This document shows positions 32,401 to 42,374 of a stretch of 64,000 nt of DNA, piece after piece. Below the pieces are notes generated by a model, which worked only from the letters and a program-made list of their open reading frames with translations, did not search any database and had not been told where the DNA came from. The stretch comes from Azospirillum thermophilum (GTDB lineage Bacteria > Pseudomonadota > Alphaproteobacteria > Azospirillales > Azospirillaceae): NCBI RefSeq assembly GCF_003130795.1, contig NZ_CP029356.1:717001-781000 (forward strand). Reading direction: 5' to 3'. Position 1 is the stretch's first letter. Each line of letters starts with the position of its first letter. The position numbers were made by a program, and so were the translations under genes.

Positions 32401-35400
32401 CGGCGTCGCCAACCTCGGCAGCACGGTGGCCGATCTCTTCCAGTCCCGCCTGTCCGACGCCGCCGACGCGGTGGCCGGCGGCAGCAGCGCCAACACCTTC
32501 CACGGCGTCGTCATCGTCGGCGGCACCGCCGACCCGGCCAAGGGGCGGTGGCAGTACCAGATCGACGGCACCGGCCCCTGGCAGGAGGTCGGCAGCCGCA
32601 GCCTCGCCACCGCGCTGGTGCTGGACGGCAACGACCGCCTGCGCTTCCAGCCGGCCGCCGACTTCAACGGCCCGGCTCCCGACCTCGCCCTGCGGCTGGT
32701 GGAGGCCGGCGGCGGCGCTCCGGCCGGCGGGACGGTGGTCGATCTCTCGGCCGCCGGCGCCACCGGCGGCGCCACGCCCTATGCCGACAGCGGCAACCAG
32801 CTGACGCTGCAGACCGGCGTGACGCCGGTGAACGACCGGCCGACCGTCGGCGGCACCGTCGCAATCGCGGTGACGGAGGACAGCAGCCCGGCCGGCGCCA
32901 GCTTCGCCGACCTGATCGGCACGCGCTACGGCGACGCCACCGACGACCGCAGCGCGCTGGGCGGCACCGACGGCGCGACCCCGCTGACCTTCGTCGCCAT
33001 CGTCGGCAACGGGGCCAAGCCGGGACAGGGGAGCTGGCAGTATCTCGCCGCCGCCGGCTGGACCGACATCCCGGCCACCGGTCTCGGTGACGGCTCGGCC
33101 CTCGTCCTGTCGGCCGCGACGCAGGTGCGCTTCCTGCCGGCGGCGGACTTCCACGGGACGCCCGGTGCGCTGACGCTGCGGGTAGCCGACGGCTCGGCCA
33201 ATCCGGTGACGGCCAGCGGCGGTCCTGCCGACCTGAAGGACCTGTCCGTCGCCGGCGGGCTCGGCACCACCGACCGCTGGTCTGACGGCACGCTCACCCT
33301 TCAGCCTTCCGTCGCCAACGTGAACGACGCCCCGACCGCCACCGGTACGGCGGCGCTGCCGGCGGTCGCCGAGGATACCCCCGCCTCGGCCATCACCGGT
33401 GCGACGGTCGCCGGCCTGTTCGGCGCGCTCTACGGCGACGCGCTGGACGACCGGACGGGCATCGACGGCGGCGCCGACGCCAGCACCCCCGCGCTCGCCG
33501 GGATCGCCATCGTCGGCAACGCGGCCACCGCCGCCCAGGGCCAGTGGAGCTACTCCACCGACGGCATCACCTGGACGGCCCTGCCGGACGGCCTGTCGGA
33601 CGGCAGCGCCCTTGTCCTGCCGGTGACGGCGCGGCTGCGCTTCGTCCCGGCCGCCGACTGGAACGGCACGCCGGGCGGCCTGACCGTGCGCCTTTCCGAC
33701 GCGCCGGTCTCCTCGGCCGCCGCCGGCCAGTCGCTGACGGCCGGCGGCACGGGCAACTGGTCGGCCGGCACCGTCACCCTCGGAACCGCGGTCACGGCGG
33801 TGGAGGACGCGATCGAGGCGGCGGACGACGTGAACGGCATCGTCGAGGATGCGGCCGCCCCCGCGACCGGCACCGTCCTGGCGAACGACCGCGACCGCGA
33901 CGCGCTCGGCACCATTGCGCCGCAGCGCCTCTTCGTCACGGCGATCCAGCCGGCCGGGGCGGCCGCGGCCACGGTGGTGGACACCGCCGGCACCGGCAGC
34001 GTCACGGTCGCCGGCCGCTACGGCACGCTGACCATCGACCGCGACGGCACCTACAGCTACGCCATCGACAACAGCCTGGCGGTCATCCAGCAGCTCCGCC
34101 AGGGGCAGACGCTGACCGACGAGGTGTTCACCTACACGGTCGACGATTTCCTCGCGGCCGACGGTACGAATGTCGGCAGCGCCGCCGTCACCCGCAGCCT
34201 GTCGATCGTCATCACCGGGGTGAACGACCGGCCGGTCGCCGTCGCCGACCGCGGCGACGTGCAGGAGGACGCCATCGCACCCGCCACCGGCAACGTGCTG
34301 TCCAACGATACGGAGGTGGATGCCGACGATCCGTCCGCCGTCACCGCCGTCCGGTTCGGCGGCACGGCCGGGACCGTCGGGCAGGGGCTGCGCGGCAGCT
34401 ACGGCACGCTGGTGCTGAATGCGGCCGGCACCTGGTCCTATGCGGTCGACAATTCCTCGGCGGCGGTCCAGGCGCTCGCCGCCGGGGAAACACTGACGGA
34501 GACCTTCACCTACACCATCACCGACACGGCCGGCGGCAGCGGCAGCGCGACGCTGACCGTCGTCATCACCGGCGTGAACGACGCCCCGGTCCTGGCGGCC
34601 GAGGACAGCTCGGGCGGCGTCAAGGAGGATGTCCGCGCCACCGGCGGCGTCCTGACCGACAGCGGCACCATCGCCTTCACCGACCTGGACCGCAGCGACA
34701 GCCACACCGTCGCCTCCCGCTTCGTCTCGACCAGCGGGACGGCACAGCTCGGCAGCCTGACGTCCGTCCTGACGGCGGATACCACCGGCAGCGGCACCGG
34801 CGGGGTGCTGACCTGGACCTACAGCGTCGACAACGCCCGCGTGCAGACCCTGCGCGAAGGCGAGACGGTGACCGAGACCTATGCCGTCACCGTCTCCGAC
34901 GGCAAGGGCGGGACCGAGACGCGGCAGGTGGTGATCACCATCACCGGCACCAACGACGCGCCCACCGTCACCGGCCCCGCGCCGCAGGCGAGCGGGCTCG
35001 CCGGCCTGCCCATCGCTCTGTCGGTGGAGCGCAGCCGCTTCGCCGACATCGACGCGGGCGACGTGCTGACCTTCACCGCCACCCTGGCGGACGGGAGGCC
35101 GCTGCCCTCCTGGCTGAGCTTCGATCCGGCGACCCTGACCTTCCGCGGCACGCCGCCGGCCGGCACCAACGGCGACGTGGCCCTGCTGCTGCGGGCGACC
35201 GACACCGCCGGGGCCTCCGTCACGCTGGGCGCCACCCTGTCGATCACCGCGCAGGTCGATCCGGCGGTCCCGGTCACGCCGCCGGTGCCTCCGGTCACCC
35301 CGACCACGCCGCCCACCACCCCGACGACGCCGACGCCTCCGCCGGGAACGCTGATCACAGTGGTGGACACGACCACCCCGACCGGTCCGACCAGCCCCGC

Positions 35401-36289
35401 CGGCACGCCGACGCTCGGCCCCGTCACCGGCGCCCCCTCGTCGCTGACGACCTTCGTCGACGTGGTGAACGTGGTGACCGGCACCAGCTCGGCCAGCGGC
35501 TACGGCGCCAACGCGGTGGTGGCGGCGACCAGCCTGAACCGCCGCGCCGACGGTACCGGCATGCTGTCGACCGACGCGCTGTTCCGCCAGACCACCTCGG
35601 CCAACGTCGATCTGTTCCTGGCCGGTTCGGTCGGCAACCAGGTGATGCTGCCGCAGCAGCAGACCAGCTTCCAGGTGCCGCCGAACGTCTTCCGCCATAC
35701 CAACCCGGGCGAGAAGCTGGTCTACCAGGCGACCCGCCCCGACGGCAGTCCGCTGCCCAACTGGCTGCAGTTCGACGCGCCGAACATGACCTTCCGCGGC
35801 ACCCCGCCGGCCAGCGCCCGCGGCAACGTGGATGTCGTGATCATCGCGAAGGACACCCGCGGCAATCAGGCGGCGGCGCAGTTCCGCATCCTGGTCAGCC
35901 AGGATCTCCGCACCGGCACGCCGGTGGACGACGCCCAGCGCGAGGCCGGCAATGCCGCCGGCCGCGCCGCGCCGCCCGTCCTCCCCGTGCCGCCGGCCGG
36001 CGGGCAGGGGGCGGCTCCGGCACCGCAGGGCGAGGCGCCCAACCGGACGGCGCCGCCGGACGGCGGGCGCCCCCAGGCCGGTGCTCCCGGCGCCACGGCT
36101 CCCGCCCAGACTCCGGCCAGGGACCAGCGGGCGGAGGTGGACGTGGAATCCTTCTTCGGCATGCCGGCCGGCCGCTCCGCCTTCACCGCCCAGGTCCAGG
36201 CGGCCGGGCTGCCGGGCCTGCTGGCGGAGGCGCGCGCCCTGCTGGACACGCTGCTCGCCGCCTCCGACACCGACCAGGAGGCGGCATGA
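17448..36289 (+). CDS. giant secreted/surface protein: LEPR motif, two DUF4347 domains, cadherin/VCBS repeats (apparent frameshift)
   Basis: About 6,280 residues once a single G is added to the GGGG run at 18573-18576, which joins the N-terminal frame (stopping at ~18668) to the long frame. GAGGGG precedes the ATG. Order of parts: LEPRYVFDGAA motif (residues ~16-26); low-complexity Ala/Pro linker; DUF4347 copy 1 (~98-215); DUF4347 copy 2 (~244-385) with SHG (His297) and YGC (Cys340); more than 30 cadherin/CSPG/VCBS-like repeats closed by NDxP motifs (~405-5840); two He_PIG-like Ig folds (~5842-5938 and ~6075-6152); Thr/Pro linkers; a helical tail ending in LLDTLLAA. No RTX nonapeptides and no usual Sec signal are visible. 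It is followed by four export-type genes, so it is most likely a cell-surface or released adhesin. Confidence 0.9.
18659..34968 (+). repeat. tract of cadherin-, CSPG- and VCBS-like protein repeats
   Basis: Within the giant gene, ~100- to ~220-residue beta-sandwich units follow each other, each ending in a version of VNDAP (VNDRP, VNDQP, ENDRP, TDDAP). I count about 34 such boundaries by eye. Early units are Cadherin/Tandem-95-like (NEDATLAITG, YNG); units around 19.9, 21.3, 21.7 and 22.1 kb look like CSPG repeats (YVHDG, YTHNGSETG). One VCBS unit (near 28.35 kb) and three more (33.8-34.97 kb) carry the typical GTYSYA...LAxGQTLTETFTYTV pattern. The units differ in sequence, so this is an old, diverged array rather than a recent tandem expansion. 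Confidence 0.8.
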
Positions 36290-36360
36290 CGCCGCATTGT
36301 CCCACCCGGTCCGCCACTCCCTTGGTCATAGTCCTTTCCTCCTAAGGCAAGAATCCCCCG

Positions 36361-37959
36361 ATGGTCACCCTCCGTTCGCTGCGCTCCGCTTCCTCGCTCG
36401 GCGTCATCCTGCTGCTGGGCGCCTGCGCCGTCGCTCCCAAACCGATCCAGCCGGCCGAGCATGTCGAGCGCGCCCGCGCCGACTACGGCACGCTGTTCGG
36501 CAACCAGCCGCCGGTCGTCGGGCCGCTCACGGCGCATGAGGCGATCGCCCGCGCACTGAAATACAACTACGACCACCAGCTCGCCCTGACCGAGGCGGCG
36601 CTGCAGGAGCGGCAGTTCGACGTGGCGGTGCTGAACATGCTGCCGCGGCTGGCCGCCAGCGCCGGCTATGTCGGCCGCAACAACGAGAGCGCCTCGTCCA
36701 GCCTGTCGGTGATCACGCGGCGCCAGTCGCTGGAACCCTCGACCTCTCAGGAGCAGCACCGCCGCACCGGCGACCTGACTTTCTCCTGGAACCTGCTCGA
36801 CTTCGGCGTCGGCTATTTCCAGGCCCGCCAGCAGGCCGACCGCGCGCTGATCGCCGTCGAGCGGCGGCGGCGCGTCGTCAACAACATCGTGAAGGAGGTG
36901 CGCTCCGCCTACTGGCGGGCCGGCACCGCGCAGCGCCTGCTGCCCAAGATCGACCCGCTGATGAAGGAGGCGGAGCGCGCGCTCGCCGCCAACGCGCAGA
37001 TCGAGGACCAGGCGCTGGCTCCCGTCATGCAGACGCTGGAGTACCGCAAGAACCTGCTCCAGGTGATCAGCCAGCTCCGCCGCCTGCGCTCCGACCTGTC
37101 GGTGGCCAAGGCGCAGCTCGCCGCCCTGATCAACGTGCCGCCGACCACCGAGTTCACGGTGGAGGAGCCGCCGGCCCTGCCGAGCTTCCCGCGCACCCTG
37201 TCGGTCGACGTGCCGACGCTGGAGCTGATGGGCCTTGCCCAGCGCCCCGAACTGCGCGAGGAGGCCTATCAGGAACGCGTCGATCGCAACAATCTCTACA
37301 AGGAGATCACGCGGCTGATGCCCGGGCTGTCGATCCTCGGCTCGCTGAACTACGACAGCAACTCCTACCTCGTGAACAACCTGTGGGCCGAGGCGGGGGT
37401 GCGCGCGACGCTGAACCTCGTCAACCTGCTGAGCGCCCCGCAGGTCATCGACGCCGCCGAGGCGCAGATCGAGGTCGCCAGGACCCGCCGTCTCGCCCTG
37501 TCGGTGGCGGTGCTGACCCAGGTGAACGTCAGCTACCAGCAGTATGTCCGCTCGGTGGAGACCTACGACACTGCGCTGGAGATCGCGCGGGTCGAGGGCC
37601 GCATCTCCAAGGCCGCCAACGACGGCGGCCTCGCCCAGGCGGAGCCGGAGTTCGAGCGCATCCGCCGCGGCCTCTCCTCCGTCGCGGCGGAACTCGACCG
37701 CGACCGCGCCTTCACCGAGCTGCAGACCTCGCTCGGCAACCTCTACACGGCGGTCGGGCTCGATCCGGTCCCGGCGTCGGTCGAGACGGAGGATCTGTCG
37801 AAGCTCGTCGTCGTCGTGAAGGACGCGCTCGACCATCTCGACAAGGGCCAGTTGCCGCGGCTGGAAGGCGCGCCCGACAGCCCGGCCCCGGCGGTGCCCA
37901 CCGCCGCCGCGGAACCCGCCCGCAAGGCGACCAAGCCAGAGGGTGAACCGGTATCGTGA
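36361..37959 (+). CDS. TolC-family outer-membrane efflux protein, lipoprotein
   Basis: A 532-residue outer-membrane factor with a lipobox LLGAC (Cys22). Two repeated long helical hairpins (residues ~75-270 and ~290-480) with intervening beta-strands (LTFSWNLLDFGVGYFQARQQAD) are the TolC/OprM plan. The extra ~55-residue C-terminal tail is Pro/Ala/Lys-rich. It begins 71 bases after the giant gene and its stop overlaps the next GTG (GTGA). It should provide the outer-membrane channel for the giant protein. Confidence 0.88.
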   Translation: MVTLRSLRSASSLGVILLLGACAVAPKPIQPAEHVERARADYGTLFGNQPPVVGPLTAHEAIARALKYNYDHQLALTEAALQERQFDVAVLNMLPRLAASAGYVGRNNESASSSLSVITRRQSLEPSTSQEQHRRTGDLTFSWNLLDFGVGYFQARQQADRALIAVERRRRVVNNIVKEVRSAYWRAGTAQRLLPKIDPLMKEAERALAANAQIEDQALAPVMQTLEYRKNLLQVISQLRRLRSDLSVAKAQLAALINVPPTTEFTVEEPPALPSFPRTLSVDVPTLELMGLAQRPELREEAYQERVDRNNLYKEITRLMPGLSILGSLNYDSNSYLVNNLWAEAGVRATLNLVNLLSAPQVIDAAEAQIEVARTRRLALSVAVLTQVNVSYQQYVRSVETYDTALEIARVEGRISKAANDGGLAQAEPEFERIRRGLSSVAAELDRDRAFTELQTSLGNLYTAVGLDPVPASVETEDLSKLVVVVKDALDHLDKGQLPRLEGAPDSPAPAVPTAAAEPARKATKPEGEPVS

Positions 37960-38735
37960 TCCGCTTCCCGTTGCTGTCCGCGGCGGCCGGGCTTCTCGCC
38001 CTGGCCGCCCCCTGCCTCGCCCAGACCGTCCCGCCGGACGCCGGTGCCCCGCCGGTGGTCGAGCGGGAGATCCGCGCGCAGGTCACCGCCCGCACCACCA
38101 CCGTTCTGGCGAGCGGCATGGCCGGCCGCATCGTCGAGCTGGCGGTGCAGGACGGCGAGACCTTCCGCAAGGGCGAGGTCCTCGTCCGCTTCGACTGCGC
38201 GGTGCAGGAAAGCCAGCTCGCCCGCGCCAACGCGGTGCTGGAGAAGGCGCGGCGCCTGCTGGAGGTGAACGAGAAGCTGCGGCAGCTCGGCTCGATCAGC
38301 GCCAAGGAGATCAGCGTCGGCCACGCCGAGGTCGCCGAGGCGGGCGCCGAGGTCGGCATGATGAAGGCCATGGTGTCGCGCTGCACCGTCGCCGCCCCCT
38401 TCTCCGGCCGGGTGGCGGGCGTCTCGGTCCGCCAGTACCAGTTCATCGGCGAGGGGCAGCCGCTGCTCGACATCCTCGACGACAAGGAACTGGAGCTGGA
38501 GGCCATCGTCCCGTCGCGCTGGCTCGCCTGGCTGAAGGTCGGCACGCGGTTCCAGGTGGTGGTGGACGAGAACGGCCGCAGCTACGAGGGGGAGGTGTCG
38601 CGCCTGTCCGGCCGCGTCGATCCCGTCAGCCAGTCGATCAAGCTCTATGCCCGCATCCGCAACCCCGACGACCGGCTGCTCGCCGGGATGAGCGGGCGGG
38701 CCATCATCACGCCGCCGGCAGGGAGCCAGCCGTGA
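37956..38735 (+). CDS. HlyD-family periplasmic adaptor
   Basis: A 259-residue adaptor with a Sec signal (~22 residues, ending CLAQ). The first lipoyl half (GMAGRIVELAVQDGETFRKG), a short helical hairpin (~85-125) and the second half (AAPFSGRVAGV) are followed by a beta-barrel. It is small for the family. Its GTG overlaps the tolC-like stop by 4 bases, and its own TGA overlaps the next GTG in the same way. It probably forms part of the periplasmic channel together with the other two adaptor domains of the cluster. Confidence 0.87.
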   Translation: MIRFPLLSAAAGLLALAAPCLAQTVPPDAGAPPVVEREIRAQVTARTTTVLASGMAGRIVELAVQDGETFRKGEVLVRFDCAVQESQLARANAVLEKARRLLEVNEKLRQLGSISAKEISVGHAEVAEAGAEVGMMKAMVSRCTVAAPFSGRVAGVSVRQYQFIGEGQPLLDILDDKELELEAIVPSRWLAWLKVGTRFQVVVDENGRSYEGEVSRLSGRVDPVSQSIKLYARIRNPDDRLLAGMSGRAIITPPAGSQP

Positions 38736-40078
38736 CCGCCCAGGTGACGAGCAACCAGCTCAACCGCCAGCTCCTGCGCCTCTCGACCCTGCTCCAGCTC
38801 GGCAAGCGCGCCAGGGCCGCCGTACGGACCGAGCTGCCCTTCGTCATGGTGAACGAGACCGCCGGGCTGCTGCCCTACCAGCAGGCGGTGCTGTGGGAGG
38901 GCGGGGCGCAGGGCCGCATCGCCGCTCTGTCGGGGGTCTCCGCCCCGGACCTCGGCGGCAGCTACGCGACGTGGCTGAGGCGCGTCCTGCCGGTGCTGGC
39001 CGCCTCCGGCAAGGCCCATGCGGTCGAGGCGGCGGAGCTGCCGCCCGACGCCGCCTCCGGCTGGGCCGACCATCTGCCGCCGCACGCCTACTGGCTTCCG
39101 CTCGCGGTTCCCGGCACAGGCCAGCTCGGCGGGCTGCTCTTCGCCCGGACCGAACCCTGGAGCGAGGCGGACGGCCACCTGCTCGACTATGTCGGCGACG
39201 GCTATGCCCACGCCTGGCTGCTGTCGCTGTCGCGCCGGCCGACCCTTCCCACGGCGGGGACGAGGCGCCGGCGCCTGCTCGCCGCCCTCGCCGTGGCGGC
39301 CGTCGCGGCGGTCGGGGCGATGCCGGTGCGCCAGTCGGTGCTCGCCCCGGCGGAGGTCATTCCGCGCTCGCCGGTCCTGATCCGCGCCCCCTTCGACGGG
39401 GTGATCGACACGGTCGCCGTCACGCCCAACCAGCCGGTCGTCCAGGGCCAGACGCTCCTGACGCTCGACACGGCGCAGCTCGCCGCCAAGCACAAGGTGG
39501 CGTTGAAGGCGCGCGACGTCACCCAGGCGGAATACCAGCAGGCCGCCCAGCAGGCGGTCTTCGATCCCAAGGTGAAGGGCCGGCTGACCGTCCTGCAGGG
39601 CAAGCTGGAGCAGGAGGCCGCCGAGGCGACCTATCTCCAGACCCTGCTCGACCGTGCCGCCCTGACCGCCCCGATGGCCGGGATCGCCGTCTTCGACAAC
39701 GTCAACGACTGGCTCGGCCGGCCGGTGGCGCAGGGCGAGCGGATCCTGATGCTGGCCGACCCGAAGGAGGTGGAGCTGGAAATCCGCCTCGCCGTCGGCG
39801 ACGCGCTGCCGTTCCCGCCGGATGCCGAGGTCGCCTTCTTTCTGAACGTCGCCCCCGACGCGCCCGTGCATGGCCGCCTGACCTCGACCAGCTACCGCGC
39901 CCAGGCGACACCGGACGGCATCGTCGCCTACCGGCTGAAGGCCGAGCTTGCCGGGCCGTCCGACCGGCTGCGCATCGGCCTGAAGGGAACCGCCAAGATC
40001 TACGGCGAGACGGCGCCGCTGGCGCTGTGGGTCCTGCGCCGTCCCATCGCCTCGGTCCGGCAATGGCTGGCGCTCTGA
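38732..40078 (+). CDS. GAF-like domain fused to a HlyD-type adaptor
   Basis: A 448-residue protein of unusual design. Residues ~25-165 look like a cytoplasmic GAF-type sensor (VNETAGLLPYQQAVLW; YWLPLAVPGTGQLGGLLF; a final helix). One membrane helix follows an Arg-rich stop (RRRRLLAALAVAAVAAVGA, ~177-197). The rest is periplasmic HlyD: lipoyl half (IRAPFDGVIDTVAV), helical hairpin and second half (LTAPMAGIAVF). The start is the GTG at 38732, in a GTGA overlap. A GAF domain on the inner side suggests that assembly or opening of the channel responds to a cytoplasmic ligand or partner. Confidence 0.82.
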   Translation: MTAQVTSNQLNRQLLRLSTLLQLGKRARAAVRTELPFVMVNETAGLLPYQQAVLWEGGAQGRIAALSGVSAPDLGGSYATWLRRVLPVLAASGKAHAVEAAELPPDAASGWADHLPPHAYWLPLAVPGTGQLGGLLFARTEPWSEADGHLLDYVGDGYAHAWLLSLSRRPTLPTAGTRRRRLLAALAVAAVAAVGAMPVRQSVLAPAEVIPRSPVLIRAPFDGVIDTVAVTPNQPVVQGQTLLTLDTAQLAAKHKVALKARDVTQAEYQQAAQQAVFDPKVKGRLTVLQGKLEQEAAEATYLQTLLDRAALTAPMAGIAVFDNVNDWLGRPVAQGERILMLADPKEVELEIRLAVGDALPFPPDAEVAFFLNVAPDAPVHGRLTSTSYRAQATPDGIVAYRLKAELAGPSDRLRIGLKGTAKIYGETAPLALWVLRRPIASVRQWLAL

Positions 40079-42248
40079 GCGGCACGGCGGCCATGGCCGG
40101 GGCCGGGGTCGGGGCGGTCGCGGCCCCGTCCGGCCAGATGGCGCCGGAGGAGGTGCCGCTGCCGCCGCTGCGCGACGACCTGCACCTGATGCCGGGACCG
40201 CGCGGGGCGGACGGCTCGCCGAGCTGGACGCTGCAGGACCCTTCCGCCAACCGCTTCCTGCGCATCGGCTGGCTGGAGTTCGAGATTCTGCAGCGCTGGG
40301 GCCTCGGTACCGCCGGTGCCGTGGCGGACGCCATCCGCCGCGCCACCCCGATCGCGGCGACCGCCCGGGACGTGCTGGAGTTCGCCCGCTTCGCCGAGCG
40401 GTGCGAGCTGCTCCAGGCGCTCGGCCCCGCCGAGACCGGGCGCCTCGCCCGCATGGTGGAGGCGCGGCGGATGGGGCCGGCCAAGTGGCTGCTGAAGAAC
40501 TACCTGTTCGTCCGCATCCCGCTGATCTCGCCCGACCGCTTCCTGACCGCGGCGATGCCGCTCGCGGCGCGCCTGTTCACCCTCGGCTTCCTCCTCTTCG
40601 TGCTCGCCACCGCCCTGCTCGGCCTCTACCTGATCGGGCGGCAATGGGACAGCTTCACCCACAGCTTCCTGCATCTGTTGTCCATCGACGGGCTGATCCT
40701 CGGCAGCGGGGCGCTGCTGGTCGCCAAGGTGGTGCACGAGTTCGGCCACGGCTTCGCCGCCAAGCGCGCCGGCTGCCGGGTGCCGGCGATGGGGCTGGCC
40801 TTCATGGTCATGGTGCCGGTGCTGTGGACCGACACCACCGACGCGTGGCGCCTGACCTCGCGCCGCCAGAGGCTGCTGATCGATTCGGGCGGCATGCTCG
40901 CCGAGCTGACGCTGGCCGCCTTCGCCTCGGTCCTGTGGAGCGTCCTGCCGGACGGGGCGCTGCGCACCGGCGTCTTCCTGCTGGCCAGCACGAGCTGGGT
41001 GATGACGCTGGCGATCAACCTCAATCCGCTGATGCGCTTCGACGGCTATTTCCTGTTGTCGGACGCGCTCGACCTGCCGAACCTGCAGGACCGCGCCTTC
41101 GCGCTCGGCCGGCACTGGCTGCGCGAGACGCTGTTCGGCTTCGGCGACCCGCCGCCCGAACAGCCGCCGGCCGACCGGCGGCGCTTCATGATCGGCTATG
41201 CCCTGGCCGTCTGGGTCTACCGCTTCGTCCTGTTCCTCGGCATCGCGCTGCTGGTCTACGCGATGTTCTTCAAGCTGCTGGGCCTGTTCCTGATGATGGT
41301 GGAGATCGGCTGGTTCATCGCGCGTCCCATCCTGCAGGAGCTGCGCGTCTGGGCGCAGCGCCGCCGCGACCTGCGTCTGAACCGGCGGTCGGGCGCCACC
41401 TTCGCCGCCGCGGCCCTGCTGGTCGGCGCCTTCTTCCTGCCCTGGCGGACGGAGATCAGCGCACCCGCCGTCCTGAAGGCCGAGCGGCAGGCGGTCCTCT
41501 ATGCCGCCCGCCCCGGCATCGTCGCCGCCATGCCGGAGGCGGTCGGGCGGCGGTGGAGGAGGGGGCGCCGGCCTTCCTCCTGCGCTCCCCCGACCTCGAC
41601 TTCCGCATCCTCCAGGCGGAGCGGCAGGTGCGGCTGTACCAGGCCCAGGCCGCCGCCCAGCAGTTCGATCCCGAGCAGGCCGCCCGCCTGCCCGTCACCT
41701 GGCAGGAGCTGGAAGGGGCGCTCGCCGAGCTGGGGACCCTGACCGCCCAGCGCGGCACGATGACCGTCCGCGCCCCCTTCGCCGGCCGCATCGCCGAGCT
41801 GCCGGAGCATCTGAAGCCCGGCTCCTGGGTCGCGTCGCGCGAGCCGCTGGCCCTGCTGGTCAAGGACGGCGGCATGGTGGCCGAGGGCTATGTGGCGGAG
41901 GCCGACATCGCCCGGCTCGCCGCCGGAGCGCCCGCCCGCTTCATTCCCGACGACGGCGGGGAGGAGCTGGCGCTGCGCCTCGCCACCGTCGATGTCGGCG
42001 CCGTGGCGGAGCTGGAGCAGCCGGAGCTGTCCACCACCCACGGCGGCGCCATCGCCGTCCGCCCCGACGCCAACGGCAAGCTGATCCCGGCCGAGGCGGT
42101 CTACCGCGTCACCCTCACCCCCGACACCCCGCGCAGCGAGCCGCGCAGCCGCCGCGGCGTCGTGGTGATCGAGGGCGAGCGGACGAGCTGGGCGGAACGG
42201 CTGCGCCGCAACGCGGTCGGCCTGTTCATCCGCGAGAGCGGCTGGTAG
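40063..42248 (+). CDS. M50 zinc protease fused to a HlyD-type adaptor, with RRE-like N-terminus (apparent frameshift)
   Basis: About 728 residues once one G is added to the GGG run at 41545-41547; as written the frame is lost after ~residue 495. Residues ~30-125 resemble a PqqD/RRE winged helix (LQDPSANRFLRIGWLEFEIL). A polytopic M50 core follows with HEFGH (225-229) and the third metal ligand in PLMRFDGY (Asp327). After a last membrane helix (~445-463) there is a periplasmic HlyD region with RAPFAGRIAELPEHLKPG. The ATG at 40063 overlaps the previous gene by 16 bases; 40093 is an alternative. Site-2-type proteases cut within membranes. Its place suggests processing or guiding of the giant protein during export. 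Confidence 0.85.
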
Positions 42249-42308
42249 CCGCCCGCCGCTTTCCACCACCCATCCACCTCTCCTTACCTCCCAGGTAATC
42301 GCGGGCGG
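42249..42308 (+). terminator. possible terminator after the export cluster
   Basis: CCGCCCGC (42249-42256) can pair with GCGGGCGG (42301-42308), closing a 44-base loop that itself holds a small TACCT-ccc-AGGTA hairpin. There is no T-tract. The remaining gap to the next gene at 42375 holds only its ribosome site. Confidence 0.3.
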
Positions 42309-42374
42309 ACAGGGCGGGGGGCATCCTCCAGGCATCCGGTTGATCCGGACACCGACGAACGGAGGAGACCTCAG

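Noticed and set aside
25148..35698. A 3,516-codon open frame on the minus strand opposite the giant gene, and others such as 18458-24670 (minus) and 27967-31644 (plus).
   Set aside because: Their products are monotonous Gly/Arg/Asp/Val strings without domains. In very GC-rich genes with strong third-position bias, such mirror frames stay open by chance.
34970..36289. RTX calcium-binding nonapeptides or a type I C-terminal signal in the giant protein.
   Set aside because: I looked for GGxGxDxLx repeats in the C-terminal 450 residues and saw none.
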